NCBI RefSeq assembly: GCF_018860755.1 | Contig: NZ_JAHKPW010000043.1 | Span: forward strand, 35,776 to 83,440 | From: Colwellia sp. D2M02 | GTDB lineage: Bacteria > Pseudomonadota > Gammaproteobacteria > Enterobacterales > Alteromonadaceae | DNA: 47,665 nucleotides | Direction: 5' to 3' | In this document: positions 37,353-45,033 of the stretch, piece after piece | Position numbering within the stretch: the first letter of the stretch is position 1 | How the letters are laid out: every line of letters starts with the position of its first letter | Translations under genes and position numbers: made by a program | The notes under the pieces: generated by a model | What the model was told of the DNA's origin: nothing | The model's database searches: none | Seen by the model: only the letters and a program-made list of their open reading frames with translations

Positions 37353-39093
37353 TAATATTCACTGTTTCCGGATTAACGACATAAAGATTTTTACCAACAT
37401 GCAGGTTTTGTTTTTCTGACATATTATTCCACGCTCTTAAAGCTTGGAGTTTGACATTGTATTTTACTGAAATAGCATAAAGGGTTTCACCTTTTTTAAC
37501 AGTATGCCTTGTTACTTTATTCGTCTTAGGCGTGTCAATAACTGCTTGCTCTACAACGGGCTCACTAATAACACTTTCTGTGACTTCCTTTGTAGGGTTA
37601 TCACCTTTAGGAATAGCCGAAGTGATTTGTGAGGTAGTATCTGCCGTACTAGTATTACTCTCTTCGACATAGTCAGTAACTACCGGCAATGGAGTATCAC
37701 GCTTTGCAGGCACTGGCTTAGTAAAAGTAGCACTGTTTTCAGCCTTTATACTATCAATATCAGCATTTACCATTAATGTAGAATCGTTATTGGCCTCTTC
37801 AAGCACTGTCTTTTCAGCAACTTGAGTTTCAACAATAGGTTCCACACCTACTTTTTCATCGCCAATGGGTTCAGCCACTACGAGCTTATTTGCACTACTG
37901 GCAGCATCATTTACGCCTTTATCGCTAGTAGTATCAGCAGGTGTTGTTACTATTTTTTCAGCAGCGTTTTTTTCAATAGGTGTTTCATTAACGCTTGCTA
38001 TTGTGTCACTTTCTGTAGATTCAGCTTGCTCGTCTAAACCTTTTTCAACTTTATTGTCCGCTAAGTATTGTTCTTCATTACTACTTGGCGAAACCACCGA
38101 GGCTGTTAATGCTGCTGACGTTGCTTGCTTATTAGTAATGAGTGTTTGGCTCCTTGGCTTTTTCGGTGATAATTTAACAACACGTTTTTTACCATCACTC
38201 ACTAGTAACTCTTGCTCGTTATTACGCTGAGTTAGTTGATACCTTTGCGCGAGAAGATCAGCTTCAATTTGTTGCAATTCATTAAGTAAGTATTGTTTAC
38301 TTTCCCACGATTGCGGATACATTCTCACCAACATATTCGCATAATTTTGCGCTGTTTTTCGTTGACCTAATTGCCAGTAAACTTTATACGCTAATGCTAA
38401 TGAATCGGGAGAAAAACGATGGGTATTACGCTCAAACTTTTGTTGATAAACTTTAGCTTGTTCATAATTATTCATTGCATATTGCAAGCGCACCATCTGT
38501 AATAATGTCGCTGTTCTATTGGGGCTATGAGCAATAGCTTTATTTAAATATTGCTCCGCTTTAGTAAAGTCATCAATTTGCAGGTAACACGAGGCTAAAT
38601 TTTCATAGCTTTGTGCAACCAATAAATACGAAGGAACAGCAATAGCTTTTAAGAGTTGAGTTTCAGCTTCATGAACTTTATCTTGACGACAAAGAAAAAC
38701 ACCATAGTTATTTAACGTATCGGCATCATTGGGGGCTAATGAAAGCGCTTTTTCGTAAGACTGCACCGTTAATTCGTTTTCGCCTACGGTTTCATAATAA
38801 TGTGCAAAAGCGGTATAAACCTGTACTAAATCAGGCGCAAAACGTTTCGCTTTTTCTAAGTTCATTTTAGCTTGGGTCATATTGCCCATATTTAAATAAC
38901 CTAGTCCCAAGGAAATACGGGTTGCTGCCATCTCATTTTTACTGGCACTATTTTCAACAACAGGGGTATTATTTTCGTAGCTTTGAGTAACACAAGCAGA
39001 CAAGATAAAAGCCGATAATAACGGCACGCATTTAGGCCAAATGTTTTTTGTCAGAATTCCTATTTTTGACATACTGCTATTTAACATGCGCAC
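37345..39093 (-). CDS. pilW: PilW-like type IV pilus biogenesis TPR lipoprotein with C-terminal LysM domain
   Basis: A 582-residue lipoprotein, more than twice the usual PilF/PilW length (about 250). Signal peptide with lipobox LSAC (Cys34); the PilW-type TPR domain spans about 50-275 (MAATRISLGLGYLNMGNMTQAKMNLEKA, LNNYGVFLCRQDKVHEAETQL). A low-complexity Thr/Ser/Glu/Val linker runs from about 310 to 525. A LysM peptidoglycan-binding domain at about 530-573 (HTVKKGETLYAISVKYNV) ends the protein. The N-terminal part is expected to help PilQ secretin assembly; the extension would anchor it to the cell wall. The GTG at 39093 is 11 bases after GAGG; ATGs at 39087 and 39072 are alternatives. Confidence 0.88.
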   Translation of the reverse strand: MRMLNSSMSKIGILTKNIWPKCVPLLSAFILSACVTQSYENNTPVVENSASKNEMAATRISLGLGYLNMGNMTQAKMNLEKAKRFAPDLVQVYTAFAHYYETVGENELTVQSYEKALSLAPNDADTLNNYGVFLCRQDKVHEAETQLLKAIAVPSYLLVAQSYENLASCYLQIDDFTKAEQYLNKAIAHSPNRTATLLQMVRLQYAMNNYEQAKVYQQKFERNTHRFSPDSLALAYKVYWQLGQRKTAQNYANMLVRMYPQSWESKQYLLNELQQIEADLLAQRYQLTQRNNEQELLVSDGKKRVVKLSPKKPRSQTLITNKQATSAALTASVVSPSSNEEQYLADNKVEKGLDEQAESTESDTIASVNETPIEKNAAEKIVTTPADTTSDKGVNDAASSANKLVVAEPIGDEKVGVEPIVETQVAEKTVLEEANNDSTLMVNADIDSIKAENSATFTKPVPAKRDTPLPVVTDYVEESNTSTADTTSQITSAIPKGDNPTKEVTESVISEPVVEQAVIDTPKTNKVTRHTVKKGETLYAISVKYNVKLQALRAWNNMSEKQNLHVGKNLYVVNPETVNINE

Positions 39094-39141
39094 TGTGGTA
39101 ACCGCCTCTTATTTTTATAAATTATGCCCTTAGCTTAACCA

Positions 39142-40302
39142 CTAAAGTGCTGTGACTGAGATAGTGTCAGCTTTACTAGTATTTTTCAATGAACTTGTGT
39201 TGGCATTTGCTTGTGTTGCAAAGCCAGTACGTTTGGTTCTATCTAAAACATCACCGGCTAATTGTCCACAAGCTGCATCAATATCATCACCGCGAGTTCT
39301 TCGGGTAATAACCGTTAAACCATAACTTTGCAGTACTTTATCGAAACGATCAATACGTGAATTACTTGAGCGCTTATACGGAGAACCAGGGTAAGGATTA
39401 AAAGGGATCAGGTTAACTTTGCTCGGTAAACCTTTTAAGGCATGAGCTAGCTCATGTGCTTGGTCAGTACTGTCATTAACATGATCTAACATTACATATT
39501 CAATAGTGGCTTGTTTGTTCGCTTTCGAGCCATCAATATAGCGCGCTGATGCCGCAATAAAATCTTCTAATGGGTACTTTTTATTAATTGGTACTAACTC
39601 ATCGCGTAAAGCGTTATTAGGGGCGTGAATAGAAATAGCTAACGCACAGTCAATTTTTTCTTTCAGCATATCTAATGCAGGTACTACACCTGAAGTACTA
39701 ACCGTGACTCGACGCTTAGATAATCCATAACCTAAATCATTAAGCATAGTATCAAGTGCAGGAATTAAGTTTTTCATGTTAAGTAATGGCTCACCCATCC
39801 CCATCATCACAATATTAGTGATAGGTCGTGTACCCGCAATACGTGTTGCGCCAATATCATTGGCAACACGCCAAACTTGACCAATAATTTCAGACATTGA
39901 TAAATTGCGGTTAAAGCCCTGCTGGGCAGTAGCACAAAAAGTACATTCTAAAGCACAGCCAACTTGAGATGATACACATAACGTCGCGCGATCATTTTCA
40001 GGGATCCAAACTGTTTCAACTTCTTGCCCGCCCTCAAGTAATAAAGCATATTTAATAGTACCATCTTCAGATACTTGCTTTTTTGAGATTTCTGGCGCGC
40101 TAATAATACAATTACGTTGTAGTTTTTCGCGTAATTTTTTATTGATATTAGTCATTTGTTCGAAATCACTATACCCAAAGTGATAAATCCACTTCATAAT
40201 TTGATCTGCTCGAAATGGCTTCTCACCAATTGAGTCAAAGTATTCACGCATACTTTTGTGATCAAAATTTAGTAGGTTCACTTTACCGGTAACATTACTC
40301 AT
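39142..40302 (-). CDS. rlmN: Dual-specificity RNA methyltransferase RlmN
   Basis: Radical SAM enzyme that methylates C2 of A2503 in 23S rRNA and A37 in some tRNAs. From the ATG at 40302 it has 386 residues (E. coli 384); a TTG at 40317 would add five residues not found in homologues. An N-terminal accessory domain ([28 protein letters not shown]) precedes the CxxxCxxC cluster motif in CALECTFC, and GMGEPLLN and a C-terminal [14 protein letters not shown] follow, the latter holding the second catalytic Cys. Upstream of pilW as is usual. Confidence 0.97.
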   Translation of the reverse strand: MSNVTGKVNLLNFDHKSMREYFDSIGEKPFRADQIMKWIYHFGYSDFEQMTNINKKLREKLQRNCIISAPEISKKQVSEDGTIKYALLLEGGQEVETVWIPENDRATLCVSSQVGCALECTFCATAQQGFNRNLSMSEIIGQVWRVANDIGATRIAGTRPITNIVMMGMGEPLLNMKNLIPALDTMLNDLGYGLSKRRVTVSTSGVVPALDMLKEKIDCALAISIHAPNNALRDELVPINKKYPLEDFIAASARYIDGSKANKQATIEYVMLDHVNDSTDQAHELAHALKGLPSKVNLIPFNPYPGSPYKRSSNSRIDRFDKVLQSYGLTVITRRTRGDDIDAACGQLAGDVLDRTKRTGFATQANANTSSLKNTSKADTISVTAL

Positions 40303-40427
40303 ACAACAAAATCTCAATAACTATAAAAAGGCGATTAATTGCTTAAGCCTTAAACAAAGGGCACGAATTGTACACTTTTCAGGCTAAAATCGCAATATTA
40401 GCTAAGAAAGAACCTTAGCCTAAAATA

Positions 40428-40464
40428 ACAAAAGGATTTTACTAATTACTCAGTAAAATCCTTT
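40428..40464 (-). terminator. Second terminator-like hairpin between ndk and rlmN
   Basis: A 13-bp perfect stem AAAGGATTTTACT / AGTAAAATCCTTT with an 8-base loop. On the minus strand it is followed by TGTTATTTTAG. Together with the hairpin at 40473-40496 it forms a tandem pair downstream of ndk. Confidence 0.65.
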
Positions 40465-40472
40465 GGTAGCTT

Positions 40473-40496
40473 AAAACTCAGGCCAATATGCCTGAG
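40473..40496 (-). terminator. First terminator downstream of ndk
   Basis: Stem CTCAGGC / GCCTGAG with a 6-base loop and TTTT on the minus strand, only 7 bases past the ndk stop. Confidence 0.7.
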
Positions 40497-40503
40497 GTAC
40501 TAA

Positions 40504-40935
40504 TTAACGAGTGCGTGGGCAAATTTCGTCATCAGAGAAGAAGTAAGCAATTTCACGTGCTGCAGACTCTAAAGCGTCAGAGCCGTGAGCAGCATTTTCG
40601 TCAATGCTATCAGCAAGATCAGCACGAATAGTACCAGCAAGTGCTTCAGCTGGGTTAGTAGCACCCATGATTTCACGGTTTTTAAGAACAGCGTTTTCGC
40701 CTTCTAAAACTTGAACCATTACTGGGCCTGAAGTCATAAATTCAACTAAAGCACCAAAGAAAGGACGCTCGCTGTGTTCAGCGTAGAAACCTTCAGCTTT
40801 TTCTTGGCTTAAGTGGATCATTTTTGATGCAACAATTTTTAAACCAGCAGTTTCAAAACGGTTGTAGATTTGACCGATAAAGTTTTTAGCAACTGCATCA
40901 GGTTTTACGATAGAAAAAGTACGTTCGATAGCCAT
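40504..40935 (-). CDS. ndk: Nucleoside diphosphate kinase
   Basis: Transfers the terminal phosphate between nucleoside tri- and diphosphates through a phosphohistidine. 143 residues, as in E. coli. Opens with [17 protein letters not shown]; the active-site histidine is His117 in [13 protein letters not shown]; the [16 protein letters not shown] segment is standard. Monocistronic by the hairpins downstream and the TATAAT upstream. Standard head of the ndk-rlmN-pilW-rodZ-ispG-hisS order. Confidence 0.98.
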   Translation of the reverse strand: MAIERTFSIVKPDAVAKNFIGQIYNRFETAGLKIVASKMIHLSQEKAEGFYAEHSERPFFGALVEFMTSGPVMVQVLEGENAVLKNREIMGATNPAEALAGTIRADLADSIDENAAHGSDALESAAREIAYFFSDDEICPRTR

Positions 40936-41008
40936 GATAAGCCCTCATTTTGTAGATTAAGTAAATTGAATAATTTAGCGAAAAACTTCCGCATAAATTT
41001 TGGGGCGC

Positions 41009-41014
41009 ATTATA
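41009..41014 (-). promoter_or_regulatory. Candidate ndk -10 box
   Basis: A perfect TATAAT on the minus strand followed by GCGCCCC lies about 74 bases upstream of the ndk ATG. No good -35 is visible at 16-18 bases, so only the -10 and GC-rich discriminator are claimed. Confidence 0.4.
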
Positions 41015-41097
41015 GACGAAGTAGACAAAATATCCTAATGATATTCAAATTCGCTACTGCTAATTAATTATCGGGTGTGGGTTCTTAACACTAAACC

Positions 41098-41125
41098 AAA
41101 AAAAGCCGACATGATGTCGGCTTTT
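41098..41125 (-). terminator. Rho-independent terminator of maeA
   Basis: Compact hairpin AAAAGCCGACAT / ATGTCGGCTTTT with T7 on the minus strand, 59 bases past the maeA stop. On the plus strand TTTT follows too, so it may be bidirectional. Confidence 0.85.
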
Positions 41126-41183
41126 AATTCATCATATTATAGCTTAGCTAGCTATTGCCTAGCTAACTTGACTGTTAATAAAG

Positions 41184-42872
41184 TTACACGCTAATACGAC
41201 GATATTGGCGATATGCAGGCTTCCAAAAATTACGATTTATTTTCGCTCGTAATTCTTCTTCGCTTAGCTCTAATGCTAAGTTTTGCTGATAAGCCACTTG
41301 TGCAATTGCAAAGGCAATATCTTTACTCAACTGAGCGATTTCAGTTAATGGCGGTAACAATTCATTAGAGGTGCCATTGGCTAATGGTGATGCTGCTGCT
41401 AAAGTTTCGCTAGCAACTAATAACATTTCATCAGTCACACGACTAATGTTAGCTGATACTACGCCCAAACCAATACCAGGGAAAATATAACTGTTGTTAC
41501 ACTGCGCAACAGGATAAGACTGAGCTTGATACTCAACCGCTTCAAACGGACTACCAGTAGCAATAATAACCTTACCTTCGGTCCAGTTAATGACTTGTGT
41601 TGGTGTTGCTTCAACTTGGCGAGAAGGGTTACTTAACGGGAAAATAATCGGTAATTCACAATGAGACTTCATCGCTTTAATCACTTCTTCGGTAAATAGG
41701 CCCGCTTGACCTGAAACGCCAATTAAAATATCTGGTTTTGCGCCATGCATAACTTCAAGTAATGAAGCATACTCCTCGTTAATATCCCAATCTTTTAACA
41801 AGCTTTTATCTTGGACTAACTTCTGTTGAAAGTCGCGTAAATCGCTCATGCCATCGGTTAATAAACCAAAGCGATCAACCATAAATACTTGGCTACGAGC
41901 TTGTTCTTCATTAATACCTTCACTAACCATTTGGCTAATAATTTGCTCTGCAATACCGCAACCTGCTGAGCCTGCACCAACAAAAGCAACTTTTAAGGTT
42001 GATAGTTGCACGCCACGGCTTCGACATGCAGCAAGTAAAGTGCCTACGGTAACTGAAGCTGTACCTTGAATATCATCATTGAAACAACAAATTCGATCAC
42101 GGTAACGCTGTAATAACGGCATTGCATTAGGTTGTGCAAAGTCTTCAAACTGTAATAAAACATGCGGCCAACGACGCTTAACGGCGCTAATAAATAATTC
42201 TAAAAACTCGTCGTAAGAGTCTTGATCAATACGCTTATGACGCGCCCCCATATACATAGGATCATCAAGTAATTTTTGATTATTAGTACCAACATCAAGC
42301 ATTACTGGCAAAGTATAAGCAGGGCTAATACCACCACAAGCGGTATACAAAGATAATTTACCAATAGGAATACCCATGCCACCAATACCTTGGTCACCTA
42401 AACCTAAAATACGCTCACCATCAGTTACCACTATAACTTTTACTTTATTTTTAGTGGCATTACGTAAAATGTCATCAATGTTGTATCTATCTTCATAAGA
42501 AATAAATAAACCACGCGAACTACGGTATATATCAGAAAACTGCTCACAAGCATCCCCTACCGTTGGCGTATAAATAATTGGCATCATTTCAGCGAGGTGA
42601 TTTTGCACTAACTTAAAAAACAAAGTTTCATTGTTATCGTGAATGGCGCGTAAATAAATGTGCTTATTAATATTGGTTCTAAAGCTATTATATTGGCGAT
42701 AAGCACGGTCGGCTTGTTCATCAATACTTTCAAAACGCGGTGGTACTAAGCCGGTAAGGTTAAAACTAACTCGCTCTTCTTTGCTAAAGGCACTGCCTTT
42801 GTTCAATAAAGGGGTTTCTAAAAGAGAAGGTCCTGCGTAAGGGATATAAAGTGGGCGCTTTGTTTGGGTCAT
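41184..42872 (-). CDS. maeA: NAD-dependent malic enzyme (decarboxylating)
   Basis: Converts malate to pyruvate and CO2 with NAD+ reduction. From the ATG at 42872 it has 562 residues (E. coli MaeA 565) and begins [29 protein letters not shown], matching homologues. The upstream frame to 42944 adds 24 hydrophobic residues absent from the family, so I reject that start. Signatures: catalytic Tyr in [17 protein letters not shown], metal-binding [13 protein letters not shown] fold [17 protein letters not shown], and [12 protein letters not shown]. Monocistronic, 125 bases downstream of iscX on the same strand. Confidence 0.97.
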   Translation of the reverse strand: MTQTKRPLYIPYAGPSLLETPLLNKGSAFSKEERVSFNLTGLVPPRFESIDEQADRAYRQYNSFRTNINKHIYLRAIHDNNETLFFKLVQNHLAEMMPIIYTPTVGDACEQFSDIYRSSRGLFISYEDRYNIDDILRNATKNKVKVIVVTDGERILGLGDQGIGGMGIPIGKLSLYTACGGISPAYTLPVMLDVGTNNQKLLDDPMYMGARHKRIDQDSYDEFLELFISAVKRRWPHVLLQFEDFAQPNAMPLLQRYRDRICCFNDDIQGTASVTVGTLLAACRSRGVQLSTLKVAFVGAGSAGCGIAEQIISQMVSEGINEEQARSQVFMVDRFGLLTDGMSDLRDFQQKLVQDKSLLKDWDINEEYASLLEVMHGAKPDILIGVSGQAGLFTEEVIKAMKSHCELPIIFPLSNPSRQVEATPTQVINWTEGKVIIATGSPFEAVEYQAQSYPVAQCNNSYIFPGIGLGVVSANISRVTDEMLLVASETLAAASPLANGTSNELLPPLTEIAQLSKDIAFAIAQVAYQQNLALELSEEELRAKINRNFWKPAYRQYRRISV

Positions 42873-42996
42873 TATTACTTGCTGCTTATATAATTTATGA
42901 ATGATGAAAATAGACAATATTGATAACGCACAAGTATAGTGCATTATTTACCAGCAACAAAGCAGACAAGCTGCTGTATTGACAAAATAATACAAG

Positions 42997-43209
42997 TTAG
43001 TCCATCTCAGCAATCCATGCTAGCTGAATAGCTTCTAATACACGTTCACCGCAATGTTTAGGATCATCGTCAAAGTGCTCTAGAGCTAACACCCATGCCC
43101 GTAACTCGGTAAAATGCAATGTCAGTGGGTCAACCTCACTGTGTACTTCCATTAAGTCCAATGCAATTTCTAATGAATCTGTCCACTTTAAACCTGCTGA
43201 AGCTGTCAT
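42997..43209 (-). CDS. iscX: Fe-S cluster assembly protein IscX
   Basis: A 70-residue acidic protein that binds IscS and ferrous iron and tunes Fe-S assembly (YfhJ in E. coli, 66 residues). Recognised by GLKWTDSLEIA at the start, ELRAWVLALEHFDDDP in the middle and VLEAIQLAWIAEMD at the end. AAGGA six bases before the ATG supports the start. Unlike in E. coli, where it ends the isc operon after fdx, here it is away from iscRSUA and preceded by a short CPFC membrane gene 41 bases upstream. Confidence 0.95.
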   Translation of the reverse strand: MTASAGLKWTDSLEIALDLMEVHSEVDPLTLHFTELRAWVLALEHFDDDPKHCGERVLEAIQLAWIAEMD

Positions 43210-43250
43210 AGCTATTCCTTACAAGGCGCGAAATAAACATAAATATCATT

Positions 43251-43376
43251 TTAAAAAAGTAACTGAAAAAACAAATAATCAACCACTAACATTAGTACAA
43301 GCCAAACCAATAGCAACCTTAGTTTTTTACAAAAGGGGCAGTCTGTATGCCACCATTTAGCATCTTCTTTTTTCAT
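43251..43376 (-). CDS. Short membrane peptide with CPFC motif (41 residues), unknown
   Basis: ATG at 43376 to TAA at 43251. The product reads MKKEDAKWWHTDCPFCKKLR, then a hydrophobic helix of some 20 residues (LLLVWLVLMLVVDYLFFQLLF) to the end. The N-terminal part has WWHTDCPFC, a CxxC that could bind metal or be redox-active, followed by basic residues that favour a cytoplasmic N-terminus. GAG lies 8 bases before the ATG, a modest ribosome binding site. It is co-directional with iscX 41 bases later and divergent from the Lrp gene. I recognise no named family. An Fe-S or redox link is inference from the neighbour and the motif only. Confidence 0.55.
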   Translation of the reverse strand: MKKEDAKWWHTDCPFCKKLRLLLVWLVLMLVVDYLFFQLLF

Positions 43377-43558
43377 TAGCTAACTCAAGCCCTAGTTATT
43401 TCCCCGTTATACTTATGCAATAATTCGCACTGGCGTTTATTCTCAATGTTAATAATTACAGCAACGTCACGTTGCACCATAAAATTGTATACTAACTTTA
43501 GTGCTAAATATGGTTTAATATTTTATACAATTAAATAGATCAACAATATTTGGTAGCT
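43377..43558. other. Divergent regulatory region between the CPFC/iscX genes and the Lrp gene
   Basis: Non-coding and AT-rich, it must hold promoters in both directions. Its most regular element is the GCAACGT-C-ACGTTGC palindrome at 43461-43475, in the middle. I could not fix a -35/-10 pair with confidence on either strand. Confidence 0.5.
43461..43475. promoter_or_regulatory. 15-bp palindrome GCAACGT-C-ACGTTGC
   Basis: A perfect 7+1+7 inverted repeat, 83 bases before the Lrp ATG and 84 bases before the CPFC gene ATG on the other side. Its central position suggests an operator controlling one or both directions. It does not look like a typical degenerate, AT-rich Lrp site, so the binding protein is unknown. 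Confidence 0.4.
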
Positions 43559-44020
43559 ATGGACGCTTTCGATAAACATATACTTACTATTTTACAAAAA
43601 GATTGTACGCTCTCAAATAGTGAAATTGCCGAGCAAATAGGCTTATCAACTACGCCTTGTTGGCGGCGTATACAAGCATTAGAAAAGTCAGGAGTTATTA
43701 GAAAACGTGTCGCTTTAGCAGACCCGAATAAACTCAACGTCGGTTTATCTATTTTTGTGATGATTAAAACCAATCAGCATAACCCTGTGTGGTTAGATAA
43801 CTTTGCCAATATTGTTGCGCAGTTCCCTGAAATTGTTGAAGCGTATCGCATGAGTGGTGAAGTAGACTATTTACTACGTGTTGTGGTACCAGACATGCAG
43901 GCTTATGATAGCTTTTATAAGCAATTAATCACCCAAGCTGACTTTTCAGATATTAGTTCAAGCTTTTCAATGGAAGAAATAAAATACACCACCGCATTAC
44001 CGATTGATTATATAAAATAA
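43559..44020 (+). CDS. Lrp/AsnC family transcriptional regulator
   Basis: A 153-residue regulator from the ATG at 43559 (a TTG at 43550 would add three residues). The N-terminal winged HTH (about 1-60) has FDKHILTILQKDCTLSNSEIAEQIGLSTTPCWRRIQALEKSGVI, the classical AsnC signature. The C-terminal RAM ligand-binding domain (about 65-150) has VEAYRMSGEVDYLLRVVVPD. These proteins usually bind amino acids and form octamers. Its gene is followed 18 bases later by a DUF2164 gene and is divergent from the CPFC/iscX pair. Ligand unknown. Confidence 0.93.
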   Translation: MDAFDKHILTILQKDCTLSNSEIAEQIGLSTTPCWRRIQALEKSGVIRKRVALADPNKLNVGLSIFVMIKTNQHNPVWLDNFANIVAQFPEIVEAYRMSGEVDYLLRVVVPDMQAYDSFYKQLITQADFSDISSSFSMEEIKYTTALPIDYIK

Positions 44021-44038
44021 CCACCAATTGGAGAGAAA

Positions 44039-44293
44039 ATGACACCTATTCAATTTTCCGAAGAAGAGAAAAACCAATTAGTTCATAAAATACAGCGCTA
44101 CTTCAACCTTGAATTAGATCAAGACATTGGTCAATTTGATGCTGAATTCTTACTCGACTTTTTCTCTAAAGAGGTTGGCTGCTATTATTACAACCGCGGT
44201 TTGTTTGATGCGCAAGTGGTAATATCAAGTAAGTTAGACAATGTTGCTGAAACCGTCAACGAGGCTATTACTGAGATAGAAAAGCCTATTTAA
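44039..44293 (+). CDS. DUF2164 family protein
   Basis: An 84-residue protein of the DUF2164 family, unknown function. The core GCYYYNRGLFDAQVVISSKLD and the helical N-terminus (FSEEEKNQLVHKIQRYFNLELDQDIGQFDAEFLLDFFSKEVG) are diagnostic. GGAGAG lies 4-5 bases before the ATG, a strong ribosome binding site. It lies 18 bases after the Lrp gene, so the two form an operon. The stop codon lies inside the left arm of the downstream terminator. Confidence 0.88.
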   Translation: MTPIQFSEEEKNQLVHKIQRYFNLELDQDIGQFDAEFLLDFFSKEVGCYYYNRGLFDAQVVISSKLDNVAETVNEAITEIEKPI

Positions 44294-44337
44294 CCTGAAC
44301 TCGGCTTAACACATATCTCTTAAGCTGAGTTCAGGTT
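44292..44337. terminator. Bidirectional terminator between convergent small genes
   Basis: An 18-bp stem (AACCTGAACTCGGCTTAA / TTAAGCTGAGTTCAGGTT) with one G-U pair and a 10-base loop. The left arm includes the DUF2164 stop and the right arm ends 2 bases before the stop of the gene on the other strand. Flanking T-tracts are short, but the position and strength fit a shared terminator. Confidence 0.7.
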
Positions 44338-44339
44338 AT

Positions 44340-44558
44340 TTATCGATCATTTTCAATCATAGTTTTAATTTTAATCGCTTTTTCAAAATGATCTAATTGA
44401 TGCTGCATTATCCACCACTGTGCAGCTTCCATTAATAATTCAGGGTCATCATTTTTATTGGCAAAAAAAGCATAAAATGACAACCCAACATTATTTCCTT
44501 TTTGCGCTATTTTTTTATTGCACACTTCAATTATTTTACTCCGTAAACTATTACGCAC
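44340..44558 (-). CDS. Small conserved protein, probably DUF6500
   Basis: A 72-residue soluble protein with high Lys/Asn content. It reads MRNSLRSKIIEVCNKKIAQKG, then GLSFYAFFANKNDDPELL, an EAAQWWIMQHQLDHFEKA helix and a charged end. I associate this pattern with DUF6500, from memory and without certainty. No signal peptide or membrane segment. It has no operon partner and is convergent with the DUF2164 gene. Function unknown. Confidence 0.7.
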   Translation of the reverse strand: MRNSLRSKIIEVCNKKIAQKGNNVGLSFYAFFANKNDDPELLMEAAQWWIMQHQLDHFEKAIKIKTMIENDR

Positions 44559-45033
44559 CTCACTCCCCTTTAGAAAATTACCAATTTTAATAACAAAACA
44601 CCTGCTAAAAATATCATAACGCCACCCAAAAAACGGATATTTATTTTTATATAAAGCAAATTACATCTATTTTACATCATTAAAAGATTAAAAATAAAAA
44701 CTATAAATTCAACAACTTGAAATTTAAATCCTATATTTCACAACTTTTCACACCAATTCAAGACTATTCAAGAGGCTTGTTTTTAGATAATTGCCGTTGA
44801 GTTAATTGTTTAAAAGTGTTTTCGAATAGTTTTGCCGCACAGATAAATAAAATAATGATTTATTGCGTCACAACCGCTCTTAATTACGCCTATTAACGGT
44901 GTCTTTATTAACGCTATTTAACAACACTTGAACGCATAGTTAGCACAACGCCAAGGAGCTTAGTCGACTCCTTACTTATTATTAAAACCGTCAATTAAAA
45001 CGATTCAAAATAAAACAACAGCGGAATAACAAA
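44559..45033. other. Long AT-rich leader of the TonB-dependent receptor gene
   Basis: About 475 bases without a gene. The first 200 are extremely A/T-rich. A short inverted repeat AAGGAG / CTCCTT with a 9-base loop lies at 44953-44973, about 60 bases before the receptor ATG, within the probable leader. I found no copy of the 13514-13527 palindrome, no Fur-type box and no clear -35/-10 pair. Confidence 0.5.

Noticed and set aside
41184..42944. Extended malic enzyme with 24 more N-terminal residues
   Set aside because: The extension is hydrophobic, absent from MaeA proteins, and the ATG at 42872 gives the expected start and length.
44953..44973. Short inverted repeat AAGGAG/CTCCTT as a riboswitch in the receptor leader
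   Set aside because: Six-base arms alone are too little; no further conserved structure is visible.
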